DNA of 64,000 nucleotides, from contig JAEHOE010000014.1 of the NCBI GenBank assembly GCA_016858145.1, forward strand, positions 372,001 to 436,000, written 5' to 3'. The stretch comes from Edaphochlamys debaryana. Taxonomy: Eukaryota; Chlorophyta; Chlorophyceae; Chlamydomonadales. The stretch's first letter is position 1, and every line of letters starts with the position of its first letter. A program made the position numbers and the translations under genes. Positions 45,501 through 56,070 of the stretch are shown here, one piece after another. Below the pieces are notes generated by a model. It saw only the letters and a program-made list of their open reading frames with translations, did not search any database and was not told the origin of the DNA.

Positions 45501-47025
45501 CCCCACGGCCACGTCCGCCTCACCGCCACCTGCTGCGGGCGATGCAGCCGCCTCGCCGTCGCCGGAGGGCGCGAGCGCGGAGGGGGCGGCGGCAACCACC
45601 CCCACGACGGCAGCATCCAGCTCCGCTGCAGCCGCCGGCGCGGTGACTCCGTCTGCAGCGTCACGGGGGGCCACGTCTCCAGCACCACGGGAGGCCACCG
45701 CCTGGGCGCTGGAGCTCTTTGCTTACGCCTACAGCTCCTGTTGCCGCCTAGCAACTGCGATAGCCATCACGGCCGCTGCTGCTGCTGCCGTCACGGCCGC
45801 TGCTGCTGCGCCGGCGACCGAGCTCCTGTCATCTGGGGACAACGCAGCCCGCACCGTCACGCCAGAGGCGATGGCACCTGCGGCTTGCGTGCCCGCCGTG
45901 TGCGACGGCTTGACCGCGCTGCTGTACGCAGCCGCCGCGAGTCAAAGCACTCTCTCGGTACGGCAGGTGACGGCTGGCCACCTGCTGGCTTGCCAGCCGC
46001 ACCGGCTGCTGGCGGCGGCCTGCAGGCTGCTGTGCGTCTGGTCTCCCGGGGAGCAGCCCCGGGGTGCGGGGTTGCTTGCTTCGTCATCCTTGCTGGCGTT
46101 GTTATACCTCGCCTCGGTCCCTGAACTCAGCCGCCGCGTCGGCGCGTGGCTCACGCCGGCGGCTGCAGCGGCAACCGGTGCGGCGGCGGCGGCGGCGGAG
46201 GGCTCGGGCGTGGCAAAGCCGGAAGAGGAGGAGCGGGGGGAGCAGGCGGAGGGACAGGAGGAGGAGCAGGGGGAGGAGCAGGGGGAGAATGAGGACCAGG
46301 AGGACGAGGCGGACAAGGAGGCTGACGAGCAGGCGAGCGAGGAGGTGGCGGCGGCGGAGCGGGGCTGCCTGGAGCGCCTGCTTCGGGCCCGCGTGATCCC
46401 GCTGCTTGTCACGCGACAGCCGCCCGCGTGGGCAGCGGGGGGCCTGCTGGCCTTGCTGCACCAGGCCGCGCGCCGCGGAAGTGGGCCCCAGGGCACCAAG
46501 GGCGGCGGCGGAGGGGCCCATGGTGAGCAGGGGCGCAGCACCCCTGCCCCTGCCCCGGGTCAGCCCTTCGTCGGAGGGCCCCCGGATGACGACTTGGTCG
46601 CGGTCGCGGGCTCGCTGCTGGGGTGGGCCGCCGCGGGCGGGGCCTCCGAGCCTCCAGTCCTCCCAGACGGAACGCGTGTGCAGGCGCTCATAGACGATTT
46701 CGTCGCACAGCAGGCGCAGACGGAAGGAGGCGGGGAGGAGGCCTTGAAAGCGCCAGCGGCTGAGCCGCTGCCGCCGCCGCTGGCCGTGCCCACGGCGGCG
46801 CTGGTGCGGCGGCGGCTGCGGGTGTGCGGCTACCCCGGGTGCACGTCCTTCGGCGGGCGGTGCGAGGCGGATCTGCCCCTGAAGCTGTGCGGGGGCTGCC
46901 GCGCCGTGCGCTACTGCGCGGGTGGGGGGTGCCAAAGCGCGCATTGGATGGCGGCGCATCGGTACGAGTGCCGGGCGCTGGCGGCGGCGCGGGTGGCGGC
47001 GCGGGAGGTTGAGGAGCCGGGGTGA
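42551..47025 (+). CDS. MYND zinc-finger protein (1242 aa, 5 exons)
   Basis: Exons are 42551-42666, 42859-44185, 44386-44559, 44744-44846 and 45017-47025 (3729 nt). Only the C-terminus is recognisable: a MYND finger at about residues 1177-1225 (CGYPGC...LCGGCRAVRYC...CQSAHWMAAHRYEC) with a complete set of Cys/His ligands. MYND fingers usually mediate protein-protein contacts. The rest is Ala/Leu-rich and probably helical. It contains a Glu/Gln-rich acidic block (around residues 945-995) and Ala/Gly/Ser linkers. Large MYND-only proteins are common in volvocine genomes (recalled knowledge). The start is fixed by MADQAA... and is conserved in the paralogue at 57516. The two genes share every intron position. 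Confidence 0.8.
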
Positions 47026-48537
47026 AGAGCTAGAGCGCCTGGGGTTGGGACTTGTGGGGAGCGCTGTTGTGTGTTAGTGGGAGCGCACCTGTATTTCTTT
47101 CGCCCTTAAGCGGCGAAGGCTTTCAGGGTCAAGAGCATCGGCGCATAATGTGAGGGTTGACGCACGGTGTTGGGATGCATGCATGTGCACTACGAGGCAG
47201 AGAGCCCTGGGGCCCGCAGAGGCCTGTGCTTGCTTTTGACCGGGGCATCACTTGCAGCGTTGTTAGGGCTCAGGAGAGGAAGCAGGGATGAGTGGAAGGC
47301 AATGGGGTGGATGTCCTACTCGTATGACGTAAATTATTCATGCATTCATGCCCTGTTCATACCAAGAGACACGTGGCGGTTGGCGGAGGGGAACCCTATG
47401 TACCGATCGCCCCCTCCTGGCGGCAAGCACGACGCAAAGGCAGGGCGGGCTGGGCGGTTTGAGCCGCCCATGTGGCAGGAGGGCTGAAAAGAGTGTTTAG
47501 GAATGACGAGAAGCTCGTGTGTGGGTAGGGGCTGCCGAAGTCACGCCTGATGGCTGATGCCGCTGTAGCAGAGCTGCAGCCCTTCCCTTCCTCGTTATCC
47601 TCATCACTCGTAGCAATTTGCTTTGTAGCCTTCCTCGCTAGCCTTGCGTGCCCTGCGCCGCACTGCGCTGTCCTGCGCTGTGCTGAGCTATACTCCGCTA
47701 TGCTGTGCTGTGCGCCAGCTTCAAGGGCCAGGTGCTGAGGACGCCGGGCAGGCTGGTGACTGATGGGACCAAGCACAAGGGCGCCGATACAGCACATGAA
47801 ACACACAACACTGTCCGGATCCCGAAGGCCGCAGCCAAATATGGGCTTGGTGTTTGCCCTATCCCCCTCCATTGGCACACCGGCTACAAGGAAACCCCTC
47901 CCAAACGCCCTTGCATGTGGACGAAAAAGGCGCCAGCGCCCAAGTCCTGCAACCTTTCCTCACGCCCAGAGCCCCATCCCACGTGAGGCATGGTGGCTCC
48001 TCCGGCCACCACTTCCCCGGCACCACACCCGCTCTGTTGCCTGGCCCCTTGCCCATGCTGCGGACTTCATCACGTCCGCAAAACACAGCCCCACAAAGGC
48101 CAGTGCCTCCGCCCGGCTCCTATGTGGCATACAGCGCAACCCCTTACGCATGCCAGTTCCCAACCTCCTACAGGCCTAGCCCCCCCTGACGTGAGCCACA
48201 GCAGCTCCGTCCCTGACTCAGCTCGCTTCGCAGCCTGCCCTCTCGCCTCCAGACCCTCACCTCAGCCGCATCTGTCTTCGTCCCAGCCGCAACCTCACTC
48301 GCCGCGCCGCGGCCCTCGCTCCTACTACCTTCCTAGCGCCGCTGCGGCCGCTCCCTCCTCCGCTGCCTCCTCCGCTGCCACCTGCTCCTCGCTTCCCATG
48401 CTTCCGCTGAAGCCCGGTGCCTCCGCCTCAGAGACTGAGGGCGCCAGAGCCCAACGCCGTCGAAAGACCGAGGGCCTCAGAGCCTCAAGGTGCTTCAACA
48501 GCCCGACGGCCTCAAGGCCTCAATGCCCTCTAGGGCC
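47026..48537. other. Intergenic region, convergent 3' ends
   Basis: This lies between the plus-strand MYND gene and the minus-strand gene at 48538-50091. No gene is seen. It holds both 3' UTRs. No TGTAA was found close to either stop codon. A purine-poor stretch with repeated TGCGCTG/TGTGCTG motifs is at about 47650-47715. Confidence 0.4.
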
Positions 48538-50091
48538 TCACAGCCCCAGGGCGGTGAGCGGCTCCACGCTGAGGATGAGCGCGGGCTTGCTCCAGCCCTG
48601 GCCCTCCAGCCGCCCGACGCGGGCGCCCGCCACCAGGCCCCGGCGGCGGTACGACACGCCCGCCTGCTCGGTCGCCAGATCGTACGACGCCGACAGGGTG
48701 CCGAAGCGAGTCGTCTTGCTGAGCTCCAGGGCCGGCTTGGGCCCCTGGCCGAAGTCGTGGGACACGTCCAGCTCCCAGCCGCTGATGCGGTGCCGTACCT
48801 GCGGGATTTGGGTTTAGGTTTGGGGTTCAGGATGGGGAGGGAACAGATGGGGAGGCCGAGGTAGTGTGGAGGCAGGGCATGATGCGGACCAGCGGCGGCG
48901 TTCCGCTGTTGCTGTTGCTTCAACGCGCCGGCCCGCTTGCGCTCCCCAAGTGGCCCCCTCCCTGCCCAGCTGCATGCCTGCCCATGCCCATGCCGCCTGC
49001 CCGCGCCCTGACGCCCCGTCCCCTCCGCCCCTCTGATGCCGTCAGCACCCCATGCCCTGCCCAGGCACACGTCCCCCCGCCGCCAGGTGCCGTACCTGGT
49101 CGTCGTCCTCGGCAGGGACGAGCAGGTTGTACAGCTGGCCGAGGCCGGGCACGTTCCACACGAAGCCGGGGATCCGCTCGTCGATGTGCATGTCCACAAA
49201 GTCGGTTACGTAGTTGACCAACCGACCCAGATCGATCCGGCAGCCCAGGCGCGTGGCGTGCAGCAGGTCCCGCCCCCGCGCCTCGTGTTGCACGTACAGC
49301 GTGTGCCGGGCCCCGTCGTCCTGCGGGAACTCCAGCAGCCCGGTCTCGTCGTCGTACAGGGTCTTGCGCCACTCCGGGCCGGGTGTGGACACGGCGGCCG
49401 AGAGTTTGACCGAGCGCATGATCGGGTCAACGCGGACGAGCAGCGTGGCGCGGTCCTCGTCGGCGGTGCCGGTCCAGCACGCCGACAGCTCCGGCCGCTG
49501 CTGCTTCAGGTCGTAGCTGACGCCGACGTAGGTATCGTCCTTAAGCAGCTTGGCGGCCGTGAGCTTCAGGCTGGGCACGCTGCCCTCGCCGCAGCGCGCA
49601 GCGACCGCGGCGGTGGGGTCGTCGAGGCCGGTGCGGAAGGTCAGGTTCCCCGCGCTGAGCCCGATCGCCAGCGTGTTCATCTTGTAGGACACACCCACAT
49701 CGCTGCGACCCTCAACCACTTGTCCCGTCGAGCTCAGCTCGGCGGTATCCGTGCCTTGGCGCACCACGAATGCGCACTTGCCGACGGCGGCGGGTCCCGA
49801 CTTCTCCTTGATCCCGAACGCTGCGCCAATGTTGCGCCATTCGATAGGCAGGAAGGACAGTCGCGGCACGAAGTCCAGCACGTTCTCCTCCTGTTTGCCC
49901 ATTTCTGCGTCGGCAGCGTAGCCCCGATCCCGCAACGGCTCTACAGGTTCTGGTGACGCTAGGGCACGAATGCGACAGCCATGCAAGCGGCAATTGGCTC
50001 TCGCAGCGGAATGCCCATGCACCCTCCTGTACGGTGCGGGAGTCGCGAGGTCGCACGGAGCCCGCAGCTGTCGTCGCACAAGGCCCTGCAT
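48538..50091 (-). CDS. Unrecognised protein, possibly organelle-targeted (418 aa)
   Basis: Exons are 50091-49096 and 48798-48538 (1257 nt). I do not recognise the family. The first about 55 residues (MQGLVRRQLRAPCD... onward) are Arg/Ala-rich with few acids, like a plastid or mitochondrial transit peptide. The remainder alternates polar and hydrophobic residues in strand-like patterns (for example DVGVSYKMNTLAIGLSAGNL and RFGTLSASYDLATEQAGVSY), which would suit a beta-rich or beta-barrel protein such as an envelope protein. That is a guess. A hydrophobic segment IPGFVWNVPGLGQLYNLL lies before the intron. The intron is bounded by a 13-bp direct repeat. An upstream in-frame ATG at 50175 would add 28 residues. 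Confidence 0.7.
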
Positions 50092-50328
50092 CGACAAGTC
50101 TTTGATACCACATTCCCGAGCTCTGCATTTGACGCGCCAAGTCGCTTGACCGCGAATCCCCGCAACTCCCTGCACCTTCCGAGCCTGCTAGCCTGCGCAT
50201 AGCCCAGTCCAACAGCCGACACAATGCAGGTGTGCGCTGCTTTATTAGGAGCTGCTCCGAGCCCGGGCGCTTTGATCATGGCAGTGCCTTGACCAGCGAG
50301 GCTCTTCACGCTGGAGTTGCACCGTGCT
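50092..50328. promoter_or_regulatory. Bidirectional promoter region, 418-aa gene / YIPF gene
   Basis: The two divergent start codons (50091 minus, 50329 plus) are 237 bp apart, so the genes must share or overlap promoters. No known element is recognised. Confidence 0.55.
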
Positions 50329-53300
50329 ATGCAGGGCGCGGGGCCGCCCGGAGGGCCCTTTGGGCCACAGCCTGGGAACCCGTTCAACGCATACAACGTA
50401 AACACCACGGCGCAGTTCGCCGATGAGGTGGTGCCGGCAGTGCCTCAGGCCCCGCCCCCTATGCAAGGCGGGATGTCCTTCGGGCCCCAGTCCCACGCCG
50501 GAGCCTGGGCTCCCGCGCCAGGCGGTGCCTACGGGCAGCCGCACATGGCCCTGCAGTTCACGGGTGGGTTGGGCTGGAGCCGGGGCCGGTTGGTTTGCCG
50601 GACCGGGTCCGGAGGCAGCTGCGCTCAGCCCTCCCCACGGGGGCCAGACGTTCCGGAGCACGTGGGAAGCCGATATCGACTCCTCCCTATGTTACGCTGG
50701 TGATCTCTCTGGCTTGTTTCCGCACTGCTCCTGTGGCCTGCAGACACGACAGCCCAGCAGTATGTGACTGGCACCATGGGCCGGCATGAGGAGCGCCAGG
50801 GCATGCGTAAGTGTGGCGGGCAGGGTCGGGGCCTGCCTAGCCGTAAAGCGGACTTCCCCAGCTTGCACGAGACCCCAGCTTGCACGAGGAGGCACGGCCA
50901 GGCCCCCGCAACCCGATTGTGAGGGGTTGGCTCACAGCGCCACCCGTTGAGGGGCAATCAAGCAGCCCCGCTGGAGCTGCGCTGACCCCCGGCCCCGTGT
51001 CCCCTCCTTCCTACCCCCTCCCCCCCCTTACGTCACCACAGTGGGACCAGGCCGCTCGGACGACCCGGGGGTGGGCTTCGCGGCACCCCCAGGCGTGCCC
51101 GGCGCGCCGCCGCCAGGCCCGGGCGCGGGGCCCGGGGCGGGGGCGGGCGAGCACACGCCGCGCGAGGACTACACCAAGTACCCCTTCTACAACGTGCGGA
51201 GGTACCGGGAGTACTTTGACGTGGACACCAAGGTGCGCAGAGGCCGGGGGGGGGGTACCCGTGCCGTGCTGGCCGGGGGGGCGTATACGTGCCGTGCTGG
51301 AGCCGCGCGGGGCCCGGGTGTGGGCTACCGCAGGCGTGGCCCGCGGCAGTGCGTCTGCCGGAAAGGGCCAGGTGGTAGGGGCACCGAGCAGGGGCATGGC
51401 CGGGAGCCGGGTCCAGAGCTCAGAGGCTGGAGCGGTGGGACGAAGGACGAGCGGAGCCAGTCTGTGTGAGCCAAGCCGAGCGGCCACTCTGGGAGCGGAG
51501 CGGCCACCCCGCTGGGCCCTGAGGGTGGACACGGGCCTGAGCACCTGAGCTCCCTTACGTGCGCCTGTTAGCTCGCTATCACTAGACGATATGAGGCACG
51601 CGTATGGTTGGAGGTTGCTGCGCAGCGCGAGTGGTGGGCAGTGCTGGGCGCGGTGCTGGGCACGGCCATTGGCGTGCGCTGTGGTGCGCAGCGCAAGGGG
51701 TGCAGCTGTGCTACGCGGCTCAGGCGCCCTCGCCGCTGTCCTGGAGGGCGGGGCGGGGGGCTTGGGCGAGCCAGCGACGCGGGTCCACCGCACGGCCGGG
51801 GCCTTGCTCCAGACGGCTCGCGGGCGCAGTGGCTCCAAGAACCGGCGGCCTGAGCCCCTGCAATGGGTCAAGGGGTTGTGTGGCTGTGGGGGGACCTGAC
51901 ACGCTGGTGCATGGGGCGGGCGTGCGAGGTGCGGGCTCTGTGGAGGCGGCCGTGGCATGTGCCCTGCGGGGCCCTGAGCCTCCTGTGGAAACTACAGCAG
52001 GGGAGTGCAGGCGGTTGCCGGTGCTTGGACAGCGGCTAGCGGGCCTGGGTTTGTCCTGGGCATGGCTGCAGGCCTCGGGCCGGCGGGCGGGTGTGCACGC
52101 AGAGCAGCTGTCGCGGCTGCCCCCGCCTCCAACCCTGAGGGCCTGGCACCCCGCTGGGGGCGGGGCTCGGCCTCAGCTCACAACAGCGCACTCACTGCAC
52201 CCGCTGCCAACCTCTCAGTCCTGCCCTCTCCCTGGTCACCTCTTCCCTCTCCCCCGCAATACAACCCCAGGATGTGCTGTGGCGGGTGACCAACTCCATG
52301 ATCGGCGTGTTCCGACCCAACTTCATGGAGGTGACCATGAAGAACCCGGACCTGTGAGCAAGGGGGGGGGTGGGGGTCGGGGCGCCACAAGTGCGATAAC
52401 GTGCCCGTGTGCGAAACGGGTGCTGGCACCCGCTATGACGCGGCGCGACGGTTTGTGCGCGGTAATACTTGTCCTCGCGCACACGTACACCGCCCCTGGC
52501 GCTCCTCCCTCCCCTTCCTTCTGCTCGCCTGTCACTTTCTTCTCCTTCAACTCTTTCCACACCACCCCAACGCCTCTATCCTCACCAGCTACGGCCCCTT
52601 CTGGGCTGCCACCAGGCGCATCTCCCCACTTCGCACTCACCCATTCCCCCCCGGTCCTCTCCATCTCACTTGACCTCTCCCCCTGCACTTCCCCCCCAGC
52701 TACGGCCCCTTCTGGACCGCCACCACACTCATCTTCATCGTGGCGGTGGCCAACAACTTCGTATCCTACATCGACTGGCGCAAGAACCGCGGCAGCGACA
52801 GCCCCCCGCCCCCGCCCTCCCTCTCGCCCTCGCCCGAGCCCACGCCCTCGCCCTCCCCCGTCATGGACGCCGTGGGGGCCATGGGCGCGGCGGCCGCGGA
52901 CGCGCTGTCCAACCCCGGCCGGCTGCTGCTGGCCTCCACCACGGATGACCAGTGGTTCACGGACTACACCAAGGCAAGTGGCTGGGTTTGGGAAGGGGGG
53001 GAGTGGAGGGGACGGGGGCGAAGGGGAGTGGGAAGGGACGGGGACCACCAAGGCACGTGGCGGGTTTGGGCCGGGGCCGGGTTGCGTCGCTTATGTCCCT
53101 ACCTTAGGGCAGCGCGCGGGTCCTTCGTGGGATAGGCATGCGGGACAACCCATGGTTCAATGGCGCGTGTTTTGAGGTGGGCAGGGACCAACCCCGCGGC
53201 GCCCCGCCAGCTGACGGCGAGCAGGGGCACGGGCTGCCGTGTGCCCGAGGCCAGCCGACACCCTCCCCTCCCCCGCTCTCCCCCCTCCCTGACTCTGGCC

Positions 53301-54345
53301 TCCCGCCCCACCGTCCTCCCCCTCGTCCCCCCAACCCCCACCCACACACAGCTGGGCACCTCGGCCGCCATCTTCTACCCCTCACGGCCGCCCCCCTCTA
53401 TCCCTAACACCCCCCCTCTGCCCCTCCCTCTCCACCCACCCTCCCCCCATTCCGCAGCTGGGCACCTCGGCCGCCATCTTCTACGGCTACGTGTTCATCG
53501 TGGGGCTCATCGTGTTCTTCACCGTCAAGTGGTTCAAGGGCGAGCTTAAGCTGGCCAACGTGTTCTGCATCTACGGTGGGGAGGGATTGAGGCGAGCTAG
53601 GGGGCGGCGGAGAGGCGGGGCCTAGGGCGCGGCATGCATGCGTGCAGGGAGGCGGACGGGGGGAGCTGTGCCATGAGGGCCCATCCAACCTGGCCCCAAC
53701 CTCTCACCTTTTTCTCTCTGTCCCCCTCCCTGTTGTCCAAGTCACCAAACGACCTCTCCGCCTCTCTTTCCCTCCCCCCGTCCTCTCCCCCCCCCACACA
53801 AGGCTACTGCCTGTCCGTCTACGTCCCCGTCTCCATCCTGTGCGTCATCCCCATCGCCTGGCTGCAGTGGCTGCTGGTCATGCTGGCCACCGCCCTGGGC
53901 GCGGGGTTCCTGTTCATGAACTTCAAGGCCACCATCTTTGCGGCCGCGCCGGCAAGGTGGGGCGTGTGTGTCTGTGGGGGGCGGGGAGGAGTGGGGAGGG
54001 GGTGCGTTGGGAGGAGAGGGCGTGGGTGGGGAGGCAGGGGGAGGGAGGAGGGAGCCGCGAGGGAGCTGGGAGGGAGCCGCGAGGGAGCTAGGGGACGCGA
54101 GCCTCGGGTAAATGCGAGGGAGGAGCATTACAAGTAGGAGCCGAAGGGGAAGGAACGGTATGGAGGGCACCTCCCACTATGAGGTCTGGCCCTGGCCGCG
54201 GCGCAGCCTTTGCTGCTTAGTGAACTGACGGCCCCTCCCTTTTCCTCTCTTCCCCAACCCCAGAGCCTCGATCGTACTGCTGCTGATCGTGGCGGCGCAC
54301 GTGGCCCTGGGCCTGGGCCTCAAGCTGTACTTCTTCTCGTACTAG
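50329..54345 (+). CDS. YIPF1: YIPF1/Yip1-family Golgi membrane protein (399 aa, 8 exons)
   Basis: Exons are 50329-50563, 50744-50806, 51042-51232, 52271-52353, 52700-52973, 53458-53575, 53803-53956 and 54264-54345 (1200 nt). The N-terminal half is cytosolic and Pro/Gly-rich. Then comes the Yip1 domain: YREYFDVDTKDVLWRVTNSM, MKNPDLYGPFW and five hydrophobic spans, the last near the C-terminus (IVLLLIVAAHVALGLGLKLY). YIPF proteins act in Golgi structure and vesicle traffic with Rab GTPases. FDVDT and NPDLYGPFW are YIPF1/2-type signatures. A Ser-Pro-rich insertion (SPSPEPTPSPSP) sits in the loop after the first span, like algal hydroxyproline-type tracts. Intron 5 is GC-AG (AAG|GCAAGT). Introns 4 and 5 contain copies of the following exon start. 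Confidence 0.9.
52586..52728 (+). repeat. YIPF exon-5 start duplicated upstream in intron 4
   Basis: CAG plus CTACGGCCCCTTCTGG with partly matching continuation occurs at 52586 and at the true acceptor (exon start 52700). The offset is 111 bp. Use of the upstream acceptor would run into a TGA before the true exon. Confidence 0.85.
53349..53487 (+). repeat. YIPF exon-6 start duplicated upstream in intron 5
   Basis: A 30-bp identity (CAGCTGGGCACCTCGGCCGC and on) is found at 53349 and at the true acceptor (exon start 53458), offset 106 bp. The copied acceptor CAG is preceded by ACACA rather than a pyrimidine tract. Confidence 0.85.
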
Positions 54346-54761
54346 TCTGGCCTGCCGTACGCGCCGTACAGCTGAGGTGCTGTGCTGTGCGGCTGCCCCG
54401 CCCGGCGCGGGCTGACGGAGGGCCACGATGGTATGTCTCACCCGCCTTCGGTGCCCGCGACGGTAGGGGAGGTGGCTGCAGGGACCAGCAGTGATAGACG
54501 CGGGCACGCTGCGAACGCTCCGGCAACCTCGGAGTGAGGGCTGGAGACCATTCGGAGGAGGGATGCGGCGGCAGCGCTTTGGTGCGTGCGTGAGAGATAG
54601 AGCGGGTGGGGCGGGGACCAGAGCTGGAAGGACGGGGGGGAAAGGGCGGAGCTGATCTCCTGACACGCATGGATGCAGGGAGGGAGGGTAGCAGTGGGCG
54701 AGAGCACGAAGGAGCGCGGAGGATGCGGCTGACGTGATGGGCCAGACGTTACCTAGACCCT

Positions 54762-54766
54762 TGTAA
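54762..54766 (+). terminator. Polyadenylation signal of the YIPF gene
   Basis: TGTAA on the plus strand, about 420 nt after the TAG stop at 54345 and before the next gene. It is the only such pentamer seen in the interval. Confidence 0.6.
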
Positions 54767-54952
54767 ATATCTATCAAGACACACCGTTGTTAAGGTCTTG
54801 CGACACTAGAGCCTCTGCACGGCTGGAGATTCTCCGCGTGTGGTCAACGGCCGGCGGTGGCCGCGTGCCGGGGCCGGCATGGGTGGCAGGCGCGGCGGGT
54901 GGGTTTCTGTGCTCGCAGGGGCCGTGCAGCGTAGTCCGGGCAAGCCCGCACC

Positions 54953-56070
54953 ATGGGAAACACTGAAACATCATCCTCCTGTACGCATCATCCTCCTGTA
55001 CTCTCACAGGATACTTTGCCATACCTCGCCATCATACCAACCAACATGCAGCAGTCCAGCACTTCCATGGCAGCGCTTGCGGCGCGCCTTACTGCTGATC
55101 TTAAGCCTGATCGCGACAAAGCGAAAGCGATACACGACTACGTGCGCGACCTGCCTTTTGCGTTCACGCCATTCTTCGACGTCGCGCCTCCGGAGTTCAC
55201 CGCGGTCCACGGCGGCCACTGCAACCCGAAAGGAGTGCTGTTCGTATTCCTCTTGAGGCAGGCAGGCAAGGCGACTCCTCAACTTAAAGGCACGCGCGTG
55301 CATGCCCGCCCCTCCCCGCGGCATGTCATCCCCGCTCATCCCCCACATGCCATCACTCCCCTTGACCGCGCCGCACAGGACTGGAAGCCCACCGACACGC
55401 GGTCAATATCAGGAGCGACGTGCTGCACGGCTGCCTGCCCAGCGCGCCGCCGCCCCTGTTGACGCACAGCTACACCCGCGTGCGCGTGGATGGCATCTGG
55501 CTGGCGCTAGACTCGTACGTGGTGGACCCCGCGCTCTTCAGCCAGGTCAGTGCCGTACAGATTCGTATCGCCCCCTTCGAGGTACTGCGGCTCGCGCTAG
55601 ACGTTTTGAGCTCCTTTCGGGGACCTTCAAGTCTGGCCGCACCTGTGGCCCTCTCCACTCCGCCCCTCCCCGCCGCTGCCGTCCCCAGCGCCCCCCACCG
55701 TCCCCAACAACAACTCCTGGCCCTCGCCCCCTCCTGCCCCGCCCCTCCTCCCATTGGAACCAACCCCCCCAATTGCCCCCAATCCAGCCCCTCCTCCTCC
55801 TTACGCCCCTCCCTCCCCCAGGCCCAAGCCCGCCTGGCCGCCGAGGGCCGCACGCTGGGGTACGGCGTGCACGCGGCGGGCACGTGCCGCTGGGACGGCG
55901 CCAGCCCCGCCTTCAGCCAGCTGGCCGACCCCGGGGCCATGGACCCATGGTGGTGGCGGACCTGGGGCCCCTGGGCCCACTGGGGCCCCTGGACCCGCTG
56001 GGGCCCCTGGGGATGGCCCCTGCTGGTGGGACCTTGGGTCGGGGTCCAAAGGGTGCAGCGACCGGGATGA
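54953..56070 (+). CDS. Transglutaminase-like protein (242 aa in the favoured model)
   Basis: Exons are 54953-55265, 55379-55545 and 55822-56070. The papain-like transglutaminase fold is indicated by the Cys-His-Asp triad in order: GGHCNPKG (Cys90), THSYTRVRVDG (His134) and WLALDSY (Asp149), with DKAKAIHDYVRDL before it. Proteins of this type are peptidases or amidases, or inactive scaffolds; the substrate is unknown. The ATG at 54953 has context CACCATGG. Intron 1 is GC-AG (CAG|GCAAGG). The C-terminus is uncertain: the frame used ends in a Trp-rich repeat (WGPW units) at 56070. Another frame stays open to 56285 and reads more protein-like (AMAALQRHPRFANRV...), so a frameshift in the GGCCCC repeat or an unseen intron is possible. 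Confidence 0.75.
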
